The notes below the pieces were generated by a model. The model was not told where the DNA came from. It did not search any database and was given only the letters and a program-made list of their open reading frames with translations. Below, one piece after another: positions 10,502 to 21,507 of a stretch of DNA of 64,000 bases (position 1 is its first letter; each line of letters starts with the position of its first letter). This DNA is from Macrocystis pyrifera. Its lineage: Eukaryota > Sar > Phaeophyceae > Laminariales > Laminariaceae. Made by a program: the position numbers and the translations under genes. The DNA lies in the NCBI GenBank assembly GCA_031763025.1, contig JASSKH010000002.1, positions 21,343,168-21,407,167 of the forward strand. Direction: 5' to 3'.

Positions 10502-12373
10502 ATGACAGATAGCGACGGCGACGAGGAGGCTTTCGCGTCGCTGGCCGACTTTGCAACCTTCAAGCAGAGGATGGCGAACAAAGTTGCCCAGCTCCAGGCG
10601 GCGCTGCAGAGATCGATGAACGACATTATCGAAGCCTCCCGCCGTCCCGCCCTCGGGGGGGGGGGCGGCGCCAGCAGGTTTGGAACGCATCCCAGCAGCT
10701 CTGCTGCCGGGGCCTCTCTGCTGGACTACACCCCCAGCACCGCCCTGCTCGGACCGCCGGCCGGACAGCCGTTCGGGAGCCCCGTCGCTGGGGTCCTCCC
10801 GCCGACTCCCAACATCGCTGGCCAACCCGTTGATGGGGCCACGGGCGCCCGCGCGGGTCTGCGTGGGCCCCCCAACCCCGAGCAGGGCAAGCTCGCCATC
10901 GGTCCGGGGCGGGCGTCCGGCCACGGCGGTACTCCGGGCGGGGCTCCTCTCGGACATGCAGGTCCGCTCGCCGTGGTCCCGGGAGGGCGGGCTTCGGTAG
11001 TATTTTGGGGCGGTGCCGGGGCCACCGTGGGCTCAGCGGGAGGAGTTGGCTACGGTGGCGCTTTGGCCGGTGCCGAAACCGCCCGCGCCCAACTCGGCCA
11101 GGCAGGCGGGCTTGCAGGGGGTCAGGGGGGGGGGGGGGGGGGCTCGGCTACGGGGGCTATGTGGGCGGCGCCGGTGGTGTCGGCGCCTTCTCTGGACAGG
11201 CGGGCGGGCATGCCGCCGGCTCGGCTACGTTCCGGGCGGGGCAGGAGCCAACGGCCCGCCATCGATTGCACTCGGCCACGCGGCCCGCGACGGGCCGGGT
11301 GGGCCTGAGGTCGGCTCGGACGTTTTATGGGGACGGCAGCGCTCGCAACCCGTTTACGCCTTGGGCCGACAGGTCAACCAGATCACGACCACCCGCGCAG
11401 TGGCATCGTGAGCCAGCCCCACGACCCGGCTATGGCAGATCATCTGCGGTGGCCGTCTGGCGTCAATGCAGAGGGCGGCCGTGCAGGGGTACGTGGGAGC
11501 CACGGTCAACAATTCGACCGGCGTCCATGGCATGTTGGAGCGTTGGAGGACCTCGACTTTCTGGCCTTCACACCGCGAGGGGAGCAGGCATCAACCGTCC
11601 ACTGGCACGACACCTGAGCATTTTGGGGTACGCGATCGTTACGATCGCGTCCCGCGGGTTCCGACAAAATGGCGGGGACTGGCGCGCGCTCGCTTGGAGG
11701 CGCTCGGACGAGCCTTCAGCGCGGGGGATACAGTCCCCAAAAACCACGTTATGGAGCACTTTGCGGTCGCCGATCGCCCGGCAAACTAGGCCAGGCTGGC
11801 GGCTCTGGTCGCCAAAGACCTGGCGACCTTCACGCTCGACTTGCGCCGTGTCCCCGACTGCTGCGGCCACGCTTGGGACTACTCCCTGCCGGCGGAGTCC
11901 CTTTCCCGCCATTCCGGGGCCGCACTGGCCCCGCCTTTCCGGCTGCGTCGCCCTCGGCGGCTTTGTCAACGCCGAAGTCCAGCTGCCTCGCCTTTCTTCA
12001 CCCCGGCAGCCGGGCCCCGGCAGCCGGGGCCGGGGGTGGTGAATGCCGGCAAGGGGGGAAGACCGACAGGTGCCGCTTAGGTGACAGCTGCGTGTTCTCC
12101 CACGTCGTTCCCACTCGCAAGACGGGCAGCGGCAATAAGCGCAAGGTGGCTACCGGCAGGGGGGGTCGGCCGATAGCGGCGTCACAGCCAGCGGCGCTGT
12201 ATCCGGGGAACCCTGGTCGAGAGGGGCAAGGGCAAGGACAGACGGGGGCTGGGGGTGGCGGTGCAAGTAACGGGAGCAGCAGCGGCGGCAGTGGCAGCGC
12301 CAGTGGCAGCGCCACCGGGGTGTCGAGTGGGGGGGCCTTCACTCGGCCGGCGGCTGCCAAGGCCGACGAATAG
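10502..12373 (+). pseudogene. Gag-like protein with C-terminal CCCH zinc finger (frameshifted)
   Basis: An ATG at 10502 opens a frame to 11308. It starts with an acidic stretch, then a likely coiled coil (FKQRMANKVAQLQAALQRSM) and a long Gly/Pro/Ala-rich region. Coding-like sequence continues in other frames to a frame ending at 12373. That frame carries a clear C-x8-C-x5-C-x3-H zinc finger (first Cys codon 12044, His codon 12101), followed by a basic stretch and a Gly/Ser tail. CCCH fingers bind RNA in known families, and a nucleic-acid-binding role for this Gag is an inference. The poly(G) run at 11117-11140 is a likely frameshift site. Coiled coil plus CCCH finger is shared with element 2. 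Confidence 0.6.
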
Positions 12374-12539
12374 GGGGACGGGCCTTGCCCCTCAGTGGGG
12401 GCGAGGCCGATCGTAGGGCGTATGGAAGCAGCAGCGCGAGTTGCACAGCTTATACGTCCGGGGTCGGCATCCTTTGGGAGCCCAGGTCTTGGGGCCAGCG
12501 GGTGTCGCGCTATGCTCAGGAACGCTGGTAGCCAGCTCA

Positions 12540-13615
12540 TCCGTCAGTCGGTTGCGCCGAATTCTCACTGAGCTTATACGCCAGATTTCCGGTCTCGAAT
12601 CGTTGATTTTTTTTGGAGGTTAACAAGGGTGGCTGCGTATTTCGACACGCCAGCCTCCACTACGGATAAGACTCAGGCGTTGCTTAAGTTCGTAGCATGG
12701 TGTGCGTTGGAGGGCAACCAAGCCGGTACTGTTGCCAGTAAACTCTATCAGCCGTGTTCCACCGCGTAAACTTGCAAATGGAGTTTCCCACGTCGTCGCC
12801 GCTTGTTAAACCTGCATTGCAAGGGGGTCACGGTCGCACATTGCCGCCGGTACCTCATACAAAGAATTCGTCGCCCTATGTCGTGGGACACGTTGTTGGG
12901 AGGACAGGGCCTGTCCGTGTCGTGGGGCTCGGGTGGCCGAGTTCTTTGGCTGTCGTTGGCATTGGGCTATTTATCTAATTTTTTTCGTGGCGAAGTCTGA
13001 CGAAATATTCGCTTGTTCGTCCGGAGTTGTACACCCCGTGCATTGCTTGACGAGGGGTGACGTAGCGTTATTCGCGGGGGAGCGGCGGTTGACCTCGTTG
13101 CAGTGGCATCAGGCTACCAGCATCAAGGTCCTGTGTCGGGCCCATAAAGGGTCCAGCTTCAGCAAAGATCAGGTATCGTGCGCACACGCGACGACGCCTT
13201 CGGGGCGCGTTCCGGGGTAGGAGCAGGCGGCGGTGCCGTCGTTCTCATGGTGGAGTTGCCGTCGGGATATCCGACGCTGCCAGAAAGCGCCCCCCCTGTC
13301 GTCGTATCGGTACGGTAAGGAGGTCAAAGTTGGAAGGTACACACGGGCCCTCGGGGAACGTAGCGAAGTGGTAGAGGAAGCAGGAGACGATGCCAGCGAA
13401 GTCGGCGCGTATTGCGCAACCAATACGCTGGCGGCCAGGGGGGAGTGTCGTAGAGGGTGATCTGAGAGAAGGTAATTGGAAGTCTTCAAAAGTTTTCCTA
13501 GACGTACGTCCGCAATAACCTCGTAGAGAACGCGGGTATTGTATCTCGTAAACTAGCAGAGACGGGAAAGATAGGGCAGAGGCAGCCAGGCCAGGGCACT
13601 GTTTGGGGCCTAACA
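12540..13615 (+). pseudogene. Tyrosine recombinase relic of DIRS-like element 1
   Basis: Homologous in order to the recombinase of element 2. Seen here are an AWC...EGNQAGTVASKLSAV core-binding stretch (about 12700), MSWDTLLGGQG (about 12880), LGYLSNFF then VAKSDEIF (about 12960-13010), GVVHPVHCLTRGDVALFAGE (about 13025-13080) and LSSYR (about 13300). Near 13500 YVRNN and IVSRKLAETGK match the region around the expected nucleophile tyrosine. The arginine of the ARSDEV motif in element 2 is lysine here, and the H-x-x-R box is not recognisable. Frames change at least three times. Tyrosine recombinases integrate the circular DNA of DIRS elements; this copy should be dead. Confidence 0.7.
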
Positions 13616-13875
13616 CCGTAGTATCGACGCGACATCGAAATTAGGCAATGCCAAAGGTTTACTACCATTGGGGGTCTCGGTCGTCCGAGACTGCGTTTGT
13701 TAGAGCCCCGGCCAGTCGGCTGGGGGGGGGGGGACTCCCGGGTACTGGCAGTACGATAGGCAACGAGAGTCAGCGGCCGGTGTTGCGGCTCTCGTACCAC
13801 GCCAGCGGATCCCCCCCCCGACGTCGCAGAGAATAATAATAACATGACAATGCGAAGGATATACAACAAAGCGTA

Positions 13876-14119
13876 GTATCTCTAAGTTCACGCGAGATGC
13901 CTGTTTTGTTCACAACCGACGGAATTAATTATTTATAGTCATGGGCTCTACCGACGTAAATTAAATGGCTTAATTTGTTCAGAGGCAGAGAGAAGAGAAG
14001 AACGACCATACTCGCCCCGTGCCCCCTCCTAGCTTCTCGTGATAGGTGCACGAGTAGAGCACGGCACTGCTCGCTGCCGATTGATAGGCCTAGAGGCTAG
14101 GCCTACTGTTGTGGTTTCT
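13876..14119. repeat. Dispersed repeat of about 245 bp, copy 2
   Basis: About 95% identical to 5551-5800 in the same orientation, including the TAGGCCT...AGGCCTA inverted repeat near the 3' end. It lies just after DIRS-like element 1. Confidence 0.7.
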
Positions 14120-14869
14120 CCCGCCCACCCGCCCCTTTCTGCTTTCGAACGTGGGTGGAACGGAGCGGCCACATGGTGCTGGTTACACCGTATTACACTT
14201 TAATTTTTGTTTGCGATTAACTGGTTGCGATTCGGGGCTCTCACTAGGAGAGTGGGGTATGTCAATGGTTTACTACCATTCATACCCACCTACCGGTACC
14301 CTCTTTTATACCTGGTAATATTCTTGTAGTAATGACCCCACACTATTTCCACACCAGTACTCTGCCCCCGAAAATATATGTGCTCTTCACAATAATGCTG
14401 GATGGATGCAGTTCTGAACAGGTGTGCACGTATTTCATACGAGTATTTTGATATTCCGCCTCGTAGGCACTTGCCGGAAGGGAACCTTGCACCAGGTATA
14501 CTATAGATATACATATTGTGAAGCATGGCAAGCGTTGCCTTGCTGTTCCCTAGGTGTTACCAAGTAATAGAAGGTTGGACGGAGGTATGGAAATTTCAAG
14601 GATTGGTCGGGCTTAGAAAAACGGCCAAAAAGCGGGAACGATACGTTCGCAAAGACGTCGGCCAGAAACGATAATACATGCATTTGGGACAGGAGCGAAA
14701 AAAAGCAGCAGCAATACAAAACCACTATACCGCAGAGGTCAGGCGCGTTTTGGGTAGGAGTGAAAATTTGCAGCAGCGACACGAGAACTACATACTGCAA
14801 ACAAAAAGGTCGGCAGAGTACCATTGCCCAGTCATCGGGGCTCAGTCGTTGACTCGCGAATACCAGTCA
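14120..14869. other. Spacer with a partial element terminus
   Basis: At about 14525-14600 a partial copy of the block A terminus occurs (GGCAAGCGTTGCC, GCTGTTCCCTAGGTGTTACCA, GGTTGGACGGAGGTATG), then diverges. AATGGTTTACTACCATT (about 14263) is a small hairpin. CTCCCGCCCACCCGCCCCTT (14119) has a near copy at 36719. No gene recognised. Confidence 0.45.
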
Positions 14870-17130
14870 TTGTAGGGCAGGGCAAGGGTTGCCCCGCTGT
14901 TCCCTAGGGTTTTACCACATAACAAAAGGTTGGCCGGCGGTACGACAATTCTCTCGCGACGTCGATATTTGCCACGTAGAATATTACTTGTTTGCAGACG
15001 CTGCTATTGCCGCTATTTCGAAGCAAAAAACATAAACAAAACGTCACAGTCGCATCGCGCAGATTGCGATGACCTCGACGTGTCGCGAACACACCCACAC
15101 CAAATAAAACGCTGCCATGAAGTCAAAGATGACAACACAATTAGACTTTTCGCCAACGATCGTCACGTACATGCACCCCGTAAACAACACTCTGTCGACC
15201 GAACAGTTAATATAAATGTAGCCGCGCAGAACTCGAAAGGCTGGACGCGCCGTGCAACATTTCTACAAAATTCGTTCTAGCAAAAAGAGAGAAACAAGAA
15301 GGCAGGCAGTCCTAATCGAGAAGCAATATCACATAAAAAATCCAAACGTTTCAACCCACATGTGAAGAACACGGGAGACGCTCAAGGCGTTCTCTCGCGA
15401 CGTCGATATTTGCCACGTAGAATATTACTTGTTTGCAGATGCTGCTGTTGCCGCTATTTCGAAGCAAAAAACATAAACAAAACGTCACAGTCGCATTGCG
15501 CAGATTGGGATGATCTCGACGTGTCGCGAACACACCCACACCAAATAAAACGCTGCCGTGAAGTCAAAGATGACAAAAGGCACACAAGTAGACTTTTCGC
15601 CGACGATCGTCACGTACATGCACCCCGTAAACAACACTCTGTCGACCGAACAGTTAATATAAATGTAGCCGCGCAGAACTCGAAAGGCTGGACGCGCCGT
15701 GCAACATTTCTACAAAATTCGTTCTAGCAAAAAGAGAGAAACAAGAAGGCAGGCAGTCCTAATCGAGAAGCAATATCACATACAAAATCCAAACGTTTCA
15801 ACACACATGTGAAGAACACGGGAGACGCTCACGGCGTTCTCTCGCGACGTCGATATTTGCCACGTAGAATATTACTTGTTTGCAGATGCTGCTGTTGCCG
15901 CTATTTCGAAGCAAAAAACATAAATAAAAAGTCACAGTCGCATCGCGCAGATGGCGATGATCTCGACGTGTCGCGAACACACCCACACCAAATAAAACGC
16001 TGCCGTGAAGTCAAAGATGACAAAAGGCATACGAGTAGACTTTTCGCCGATGATCGTTACATACATGCACCCCGTAAACATTCTGTCGACCGAACAGTTA
16101 ATATAAATGTAGCAGCGCAGAACTCGAAAGGCTGGACGCGCCGTGCAACATTTCTGCAAAATGCGTTCTAGCAAAAAGACGGAAACAAGAAGGCAGGCAG
16201 TCCGAATCGAGAAGCAATATCACATAAAAAATCAAAACGTTTCAACACACATGTGAAGAACACGTGAGACGCTCAAGGCGGCGGTACGTCGGAGTCGAGT
16301 CGGCAAGGCACAGCTGCGCTCCCCACGTCGTAGTGACCAGGACTTCGGTAAGGCGGAGGCGTGATGGGTCCTTGTCTAGTCGCCTCGATTATCTTCGCGC
16401 GTTCTTGGCTTGCGCGCTCATGGTAGCTAGCACTACGGTATGCTGTCGTTTGTGCCTGGGGAACAGGCAAGGTCATTGACTTTCGAAGGTAGACATACAT
16501 ATGCTGGAAACCATGACACCAGTCATAGTCGAAATCGTCGCAAGACGTGGTACCTCCCCCGAGTATGCAATCGTACTTCAACCACCGCCCTCTCGAACGC
16601 AACTGGGTCACGAAATGGTTCGGAATCGAGTAGATGACAGCTACGAGGCAGTACTCAACGCCTATCATCAAAATGGGAGACGGTGGTGGCGGCTCTCCGG
16701 CGTCCTCGTAGATGTCTACGCGTGCAGACGCGAAGAAAACGCGATCTGGGGCGTTGTCCGCACTCCAAGGAAGAATCGACCATGTGGATGTGCTGATGTG
16801 CCGGGCGCAGCTCTCGTCGCAGGGGGGGCACGGAGCAGGTCCAGGAAATGAGAAGTCGGAGGCGGCTCCGGTTAGGAACAAGTCATTGACTGCATCCTGG
16901 AGTGACTGGGGCGGTCCGTGAGGAATCAAGACTGGTGCGGGATCTCGCCATCGTGCACATTGGGATGTGGTTATCTCGATATGGCCATGGTCTTCGATAT
17001 GGCAATCGGTAGTGTAGTGCCAGTTGAATCCGAGAGCCGTCAGAGTGTACATGATACGAGCATGCCGTTCCACGACGTCACCTGGCTACCCGCTGTTGGG
17101 GTGGAGTTGATCATCAGGTCGAAGGGTGAT
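14870..17130. repeat. Block A, copy 2, with a triplicated internal unit
   Basis: Same block as 232-1614, but the 5' part is expanded to three tandem units of 441-447 bp beginning CTCTCGCGACGTCGATATTT at 14951, 15392 and 15839; copy 1 has a single unit (from 317). The third unit runs without a break into the shared 3' part. Short frames inside each unit are repeated with it and are not genes. Confidence 0.85.
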
Positions 17131-17301
17131 CGCTTCGTATATGGAGCCTGGCGTTCCCATTACGGATCCTGCGCCCGGTAGGCCGCTACTACCAAGGATC
17201 TTGTCACGTGCTTGAGCCAAAGAATCCTGCATTCCGCCAAAGAATGCGACGCATACCGAACGAAATGATACAATACGTTTAGAAGACACATGGAAGCACA
17301 A
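16273..17301 (-). pseudogene. Unknown transposon-borne protein, possible ubiquitin-protease-like C-terminus
   Basis: A 266-residue open frame (17073 to 16273) continues, after one frame change, a coding-like stretch from 17301 (SLAQARDKILGSSGLPG, then ITLRPDDQLHPNSG). Along the long frame come SLQDAVNDLF, a CPPCDESC cysteine cluster, VEYCLVAVIYSIPNHF and RGRWLKYD, then a basic proline-rich tail. The order (cysteine pair, hydrophobic strand, His-Phe, then Trp and Tyr-Asp) recalls the end of ubiquitin-specific protease folds, where that His is catalytic. No N-terminal catalytic Cys box is seen, so the match is weak. It lies downstream of the helicase relic on the same strand. Copy 1 has a frameshifted version. 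Confidence 0.4.
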
Positions 17302-17720
17302 CGTAGTACTTATGTATATATGGGTACTTGCGGGCGCCGGTAAGTATTGGGGGGTATATTTCGACGAGATGTGGATAGCAGAACAAGCAAGAACTTACCA
17401 AGAGGGGGCGTTGGAGAGGCTTGCCGTCGAACATGCAGGCACGCACAGCCGCAAGAGTGGAGAAGAAGATGGCTCCAGCTGGTGTTGCCATGGTTGGGTT
17501 GGGGAGAGGGTGTCCTTCCCAAGCAGCTATGGCGGAGGCGATGGCGGCGTTGAAGCGGCAGAAAAGGTGAAGGGCGGATGGAGCCGGCGTCTGTTTGTCC
17601 GTCATTGGTGTGGGATGTATAAATAGCCGGAGGACTTGTCGTGGCCGGTCGGAATGTAGAGGGATCATCCAAGAACAAGGCTAGTGTAGCCTTGTCGAGG
17701 CGTTCGAGGTAGTCGATCAT
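17279..17720 (-). pseudogene. Link region between helicase relic and unknown protein
   Basis: Two overlapping minus frames. One (from 17720) starts MIDYLERLDKATLALFLDD and appears to continue the helicase after a frame change near 17755. The other contains an ATG opening MTDKQTPAPSALHLFCRFNA and a hydrophobic AAIASAIAAW stretch, possibly the N-terminus of the downstream protein. No named domain is visible in either. Confidence 0.3.
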
Positions 17721-17749
17721 AGCCGCTACATCGTCGTCTTGTGGATGGG

Positions 17750-18045
17750 TCAGATCGTCGAGAGGACACGGGGCAGAGCGACGTAGACAGCCGCGCTGTC
17801 CATATAGCCGTCTACTGGCTTACGAATGTCGAGCACAAGTTTAGGGATGGTTTCGCCTTGTGCTCGATAGACTGAGGAAAAAATACCAAGAGACAGAGGC
17901 ACCTGCATTCTGTTGATGGTGAATTTCCGCTTGCCTTTACCAACGATGGAGAACTTCCTGTAAACCGGACAGCAGCCGATGACCCCTCGAGGGACCAAGT
18001 CCAGCTTTAGCCCAGCTCTGTCCGCGACGTCGATGTTTGAAAGGC
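17750..18045 (-). pseudogene. PIF1-type DNA helicase, C-terminal fragment
   Basis: About 98 residues remain: NIDVADRAGLKLDLVPRGVI, then QVPLSLGIFSSVYRAQGETI (the late helicase motif normally read as hKsQG.T) and AAVYVALPRV (the vYvAlSRv motif that ends PIF1 and Helitron helicases). Walker A and B motifs are absent. The 5' side is cut by the palindromic minisatellite starting near 18030. After PRV the frame shifts and continues in the link region. Known PIF1-family proteins unwind DNA; in Helitrons this domain is fused to a Rep nuclease. No Rep domain is visible here, so Helitron origin is possible but unproven. Confidence 0.7.
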
Positions 18046-18265
18046 TTGAGCTATAGGTGGTAGTTCATCTGCACATGTTTTGAAGGCTTGAGCAGAAGAT
18101 AGCTCATCTACACACATTTTCCCAGGCTGAGCTATAGGAGCTACATGAGTTACAGTAGCTCATCTGCGCCCGAGATGAGCTATAGGAGCTACATGAGCTA
18201 CACATGTTCCCCCGGCTTGAGCTATAGGCGGTAGCTCATCTGCGCATGTTTTCGAAGCGTGAGCC
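18030..18265. repeat. Palindromic minisatellite (AGCTCAT/ATGAGCT)
   Basis: Variants of TTGAGCTATAGG(A/C/T)G(C/G)TA followed by (C)ATGAGCTAC or TAGCTCATCTGC recur at least five times. Because GAGCTA and TAGCTC alternate, each unit is close to an inverted repeat. It truncates the helicase relic. Confidence 0.75.
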
Positions 18266-18865
18266 ATGCACAATAGATGAGCTAGCTCATGAACTGTCCG
18301 GGGTGTGCAGAAAGTTGAGTATCGACCGATCGGTTGAACTCACAGCTGACGTACAGATCCGACCAACCAAACAGGGACACATTCGACACAAGGAAAAAAA
18401 CTGTTGTGAATCAACAGCCAAACCCTCTGGTCAAGAGTCACGAGCGACAGCGATAGATACAACGGTAGGTCGGTCTACAGCAGTCTACACCATCCGCACA
18501 TCTGCACCCACCACTTTTTTGAAGGCATGCTTCAACCTGGACTGCTGTGTTGTTATTGCTAGGCTTCTCGCTGCTCGTGCCGAGGTAGCTGCTCGAATCT
18601 AGCGCTTTAGACTAGACCACAAAAGGACAAAGGCTACTGCGAGCGATTTTGCTTTCGTATCTTGCTCAGCCGCGGTTCGTGGTCGCGTCAGTCTCAGCCT
18701 TGGCATGTGTTCGGTACGTAAGATCGCCTGACTTGATGACCGAAGTATCCAACGGTTTGTATGTCTGTATGGGGTTGGACGACGCGGGTACAAGGGGATA
18801 TTTACTTATCGTCCCCTGAGTTGATTTTTTAAACGTGACTCACGAGGTGCGTTTACCGCTTGCCC
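18266..18865. other. Spacer with one arm of an inverted-repeat family
   Basis: 18311-18352 (AAAGTTGAGTATCGACCGAT to ACTCACAGCTGACGT) matches the arms of the element at 51332-52523. The rest has no recognisable gene. Confidence 0.5.
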
Positions 18866-19877
18866 GTTTCACCGGTCAAAAAGAAAAAAAAACGAACAGC
18901 AGAGCTTCCCTCATAGCCTTGTACGCCGCCCGCCCGTCTCGCGACCACCTCACTACCGATTGGGTCCGGATAAAGTTTTCCTCCCTCTCTGGCACAGTGA
19001 GCCCCGTCGCCCGCCTCGCGTCAAGCCCGGTGCTCACCGTGGCCCTGCTCCGCCACTTCGACAAAGTTGGTGCTCAAACTGCATTGAAGTCTCTTTGACG
19101 TTTAGTTTGGTCGCAAAAATAACCACCGCTTGAATACTATTTCGCACATCAAAACGACCCTTATATCTCGTATATGGCGCAAGCGGAGCCTCACAAGGAG
19201 GCCAGACAGATACCATTTGTGCTTCCTGCGTGTCTCGAGACACACGCAACGCCTAGCCATGCAAACGGCGAAGGCACTCCTTGCAACACCCCCTCTGCCT
19301 GCTAGCACCCGCTGACACCCGCGGCGGCGCCGGGCTCGTCCGCGGTACCGTGTTCTGACTACACGCACGCGCACGAAACGAAATAAAATGGATTCAGATT
19401 TTATAAGCCACGCTTGACTCGTACCTGGTATGTTCGTATGAATACGAGTACGAGAAGGCGCTTCTATTGACGCACGCAGTGTTTGTTCGAAAATATAAGC
19501 TGTACCGGGACATTGTTTGCCAGAAAACGGTATACCTTGACAGAAAATGTCATATGACTTGGGTTTGGTGTGCCCTGATCATCTCGTTTTACTTTTCGTA
19601 CCGCAGACTGGCAAAAATACGATGGTGTACCGTTTTTTTTTTTTTGGTATTTTTGCAAGTGAGACGGACGGACATGGATGTTTCGCCAAAAAAAAACGGT
19701 ATACCTTGACAGAAAATGCCATCTAACTTGGGTTTGGTGTACCCTGATGGCCTGGTTTGAGTTTTTCGTACCGTAAACTGGCAAAAAAGCGCTGGTGTAC
19801 CGTTTTTTGTCATTTTGTCCGTTAGGACAGGAAATTAATTTTGCTTCGAGATACCTTAGCGTAAACCCTAGGAAATT
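18866..19877. repeat. Block B, copy 2
   Basis: Matches 3451-4464 in the same orientation with small indels, mostly in homopolymers (for example the T run near 19630). It includes the two tandem ACGGTATACC...GTACCGTTT units. Homology ends in GTAAACCCTAGGAAATT; the flanking hairpin seen in copy 1 is absent here. Confidence 0.8.
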
Positions 19878-20680
19878 CCGCGCTTACAACACCATATCGA
19901 AGATACACGAAAAGTTACGATGTGGTCAGAGTTGTGCACGCGGGAGTAGCAGGCATGGCTGCTGCTACAGTCCATCAAACAGCGTGGGCGGGATCGTCGC
20001 CAGGCTCGGGCTGCGGCAGATCATCCTGCCGCTGCTGGCTGAAGCCTGTAAGGGCTGATGTTGCTGTTGCTTGGTACTGTTGCTTGCTGCTGCTGTTAAG
20101 TTTTAATCCGCCCGGAGCGGCTGCTACCGTGGCGCGTGCGCAGTCATCGCTATGAGAGCCAGAATTCCGCAAGGCGAGCGAGCTTGGAACGCCTCGCTTA
20201 TTGTGGACTGTGAGTTGTGTGGTAGAGGGTGAATGCTTACCCAGGAGTTATTGTTCAAAGTGCAAGCAGCATCACGAACAGAGAGTACTGACAGCTCGAA
20301 CGAAGTTGTTCCAACATCACTCCCGGTACGTACATACGAGTAGGGACCTGAATTTTGAGTCGTTCATGACGAGGATACTTCCCTGCTTCTGATTGGTTCA
20401 TTTTCTAAAGGAAAAAAAAAAAAAAAACTTTTTTTTGTGACATGAAAATAGTCGGCAACCGCAAGAATACGCGTTCATTTTCACCCCTAACCGTACTGTT
20501 CCAAGAAATTACCTCTGAACTCATACTCGTACCTACCACTCTGTCCGGAAAAGAAAGGACCGTTTGAACGTTCGTAGTGATACTGTAGAGCAGAGGAAAC
20601 GATATGCTTTGCAATGCTGTTTCCTAGGTGCTACCTAAATACGTACGTGTATGGCGATCGGGGTGGTTGTGGTCGGTATT
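19878..20680. other. Unassigned spacer
   Basis: CTGCTG-rich at 19960-20100, with an A/T homopolymer pair at 20410-20437. Near 20604 there is a weak copy of the block A terminus (GCTGTTTCCTAGGTGCTACC). No gene recognised. Confidence 0.4.
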
Positions 20681-20681
20681 A

Positions 20682-21504
20682 GACCTATGCCAATGGAAAC
20701 GCAAAGTTCCCATAAAAAGGTTGAATTCAAAAGATATCCGCCAACAAAAATTAGAACACGCTTCCTATGGGCACGTATAGAAGAAAAAAATCCAAACTTT
20801 TGGAAAAGCCCGAAAAAAAGCAAATATGGGGCCGATGTTGGGCCAAGATCGGCTTCAGAAAACTCAGGCGGATGTTTGGTTCCAAGCGGCGAGATTCCGA
20901 GTCCACAATAGACATTGATCGACATAACCAACGATTGCGTCATGAATTCTGAACGGAGTGCGCTCGTTCGGGGCTCCGACCCACCCTTGGGTCACCGTCT
21001 TCACACAATGGCCAGTGACGTGTGGCGAGCGCTGGCCAGGCGTACGATAAAAAAATTAGCCGCTGGTGTGTACAAAACACAAGACAAAATTTCTCGATCC
21101 GTCTCGAATGGCAAAAAACAGGCTTTTTTTCAGGTTTGGGAGGATACCGCCGGACGCCGCCGGCAAGCTCTCGCCCCCTAGAGCATGTATTCACTTTCTA
21201 TCGTCGATGCCGGCATCTATACTCGTTGGCCTTGCCCGACACCAAGCGGGTTGGCCGTGGGCTGAGTCTATATGGAGATCGAGCGTCTATCGTCGCACGA
21301 GCTGATTTTTATCAGCGTGTTGACAATTTGCAACGAAAGGAAACAAATTGCGCCGCCTACAGCCGCTAGAAAAAAAAGATGAGAAAATCAAGAATTTTTT
21401 CCCTTTTTTCCCACAGCGGCGGTACGAGGATATTTTCGGCTGTTTTTTTAATACAACATTTTTAAAGAAAACTTTTGGACTTTGCGTTTCCATTGGCATA
21501 GGTC
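20682..21504. mobile_element. Non-autonomous DNA transposon with 26-bp TIRs and TTA duplication
   Basis: Perfect inverted ends begin GACCTATGCCAATGGAAACG at 20682 and end in the complement at 21504, pairing over 26 bp. Both sides are flanked by TTA (20679-20681 and 21505-21507), a 3-bp target duplication typical of PIF/Harbinger elements. The interior is about 770 bp and A-rich near both ends. Its small open frames (for example 20767-20952, Lys/Arg-rich) match no transposase I recognise. Confidence 0.75.
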
Positions 21505-21507
21505 TTA

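Larger units (their letters stand above)
10300..13700 (+). mobile_element. Decayed DIRS-like retroelement, element 1
   Basis: A GC-rich segment, much richer than its flanks, with in plus-strand order: a short imperfect 40-bp tandem leader (about 10330-10440), a Gag-like frame, a CCCH zinc finger, and a tyrosine recombinase relic homologous to element 2 (25.1-28.7 kb). No RT or RNase H lies between the zinc finger and the recombinase, although element 2 has the RT end and RNase H there, so about 1 kb or more is deleted near 12420-12540. The 3' side carries CTCGGTCGTCCGAGAC (about 13676), which is also just downstream of the element 2 recombinase. Multiple frameshifts and stops make it inactive. 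Confidence 0.75.

Noticed and set aside
11005-12042. 345-codon frame as the main Gag protein of element 1
   Set aside because: It is Arg-rich, of shadow type, and lacks the CCCH finger, which lies in the 11669-12373 frame.
20651-20952. Transposase encoded by the TIR element
   Set aside because: The small Lys-rich frames have no DDE or Myb motif; one starts outside the TIR.
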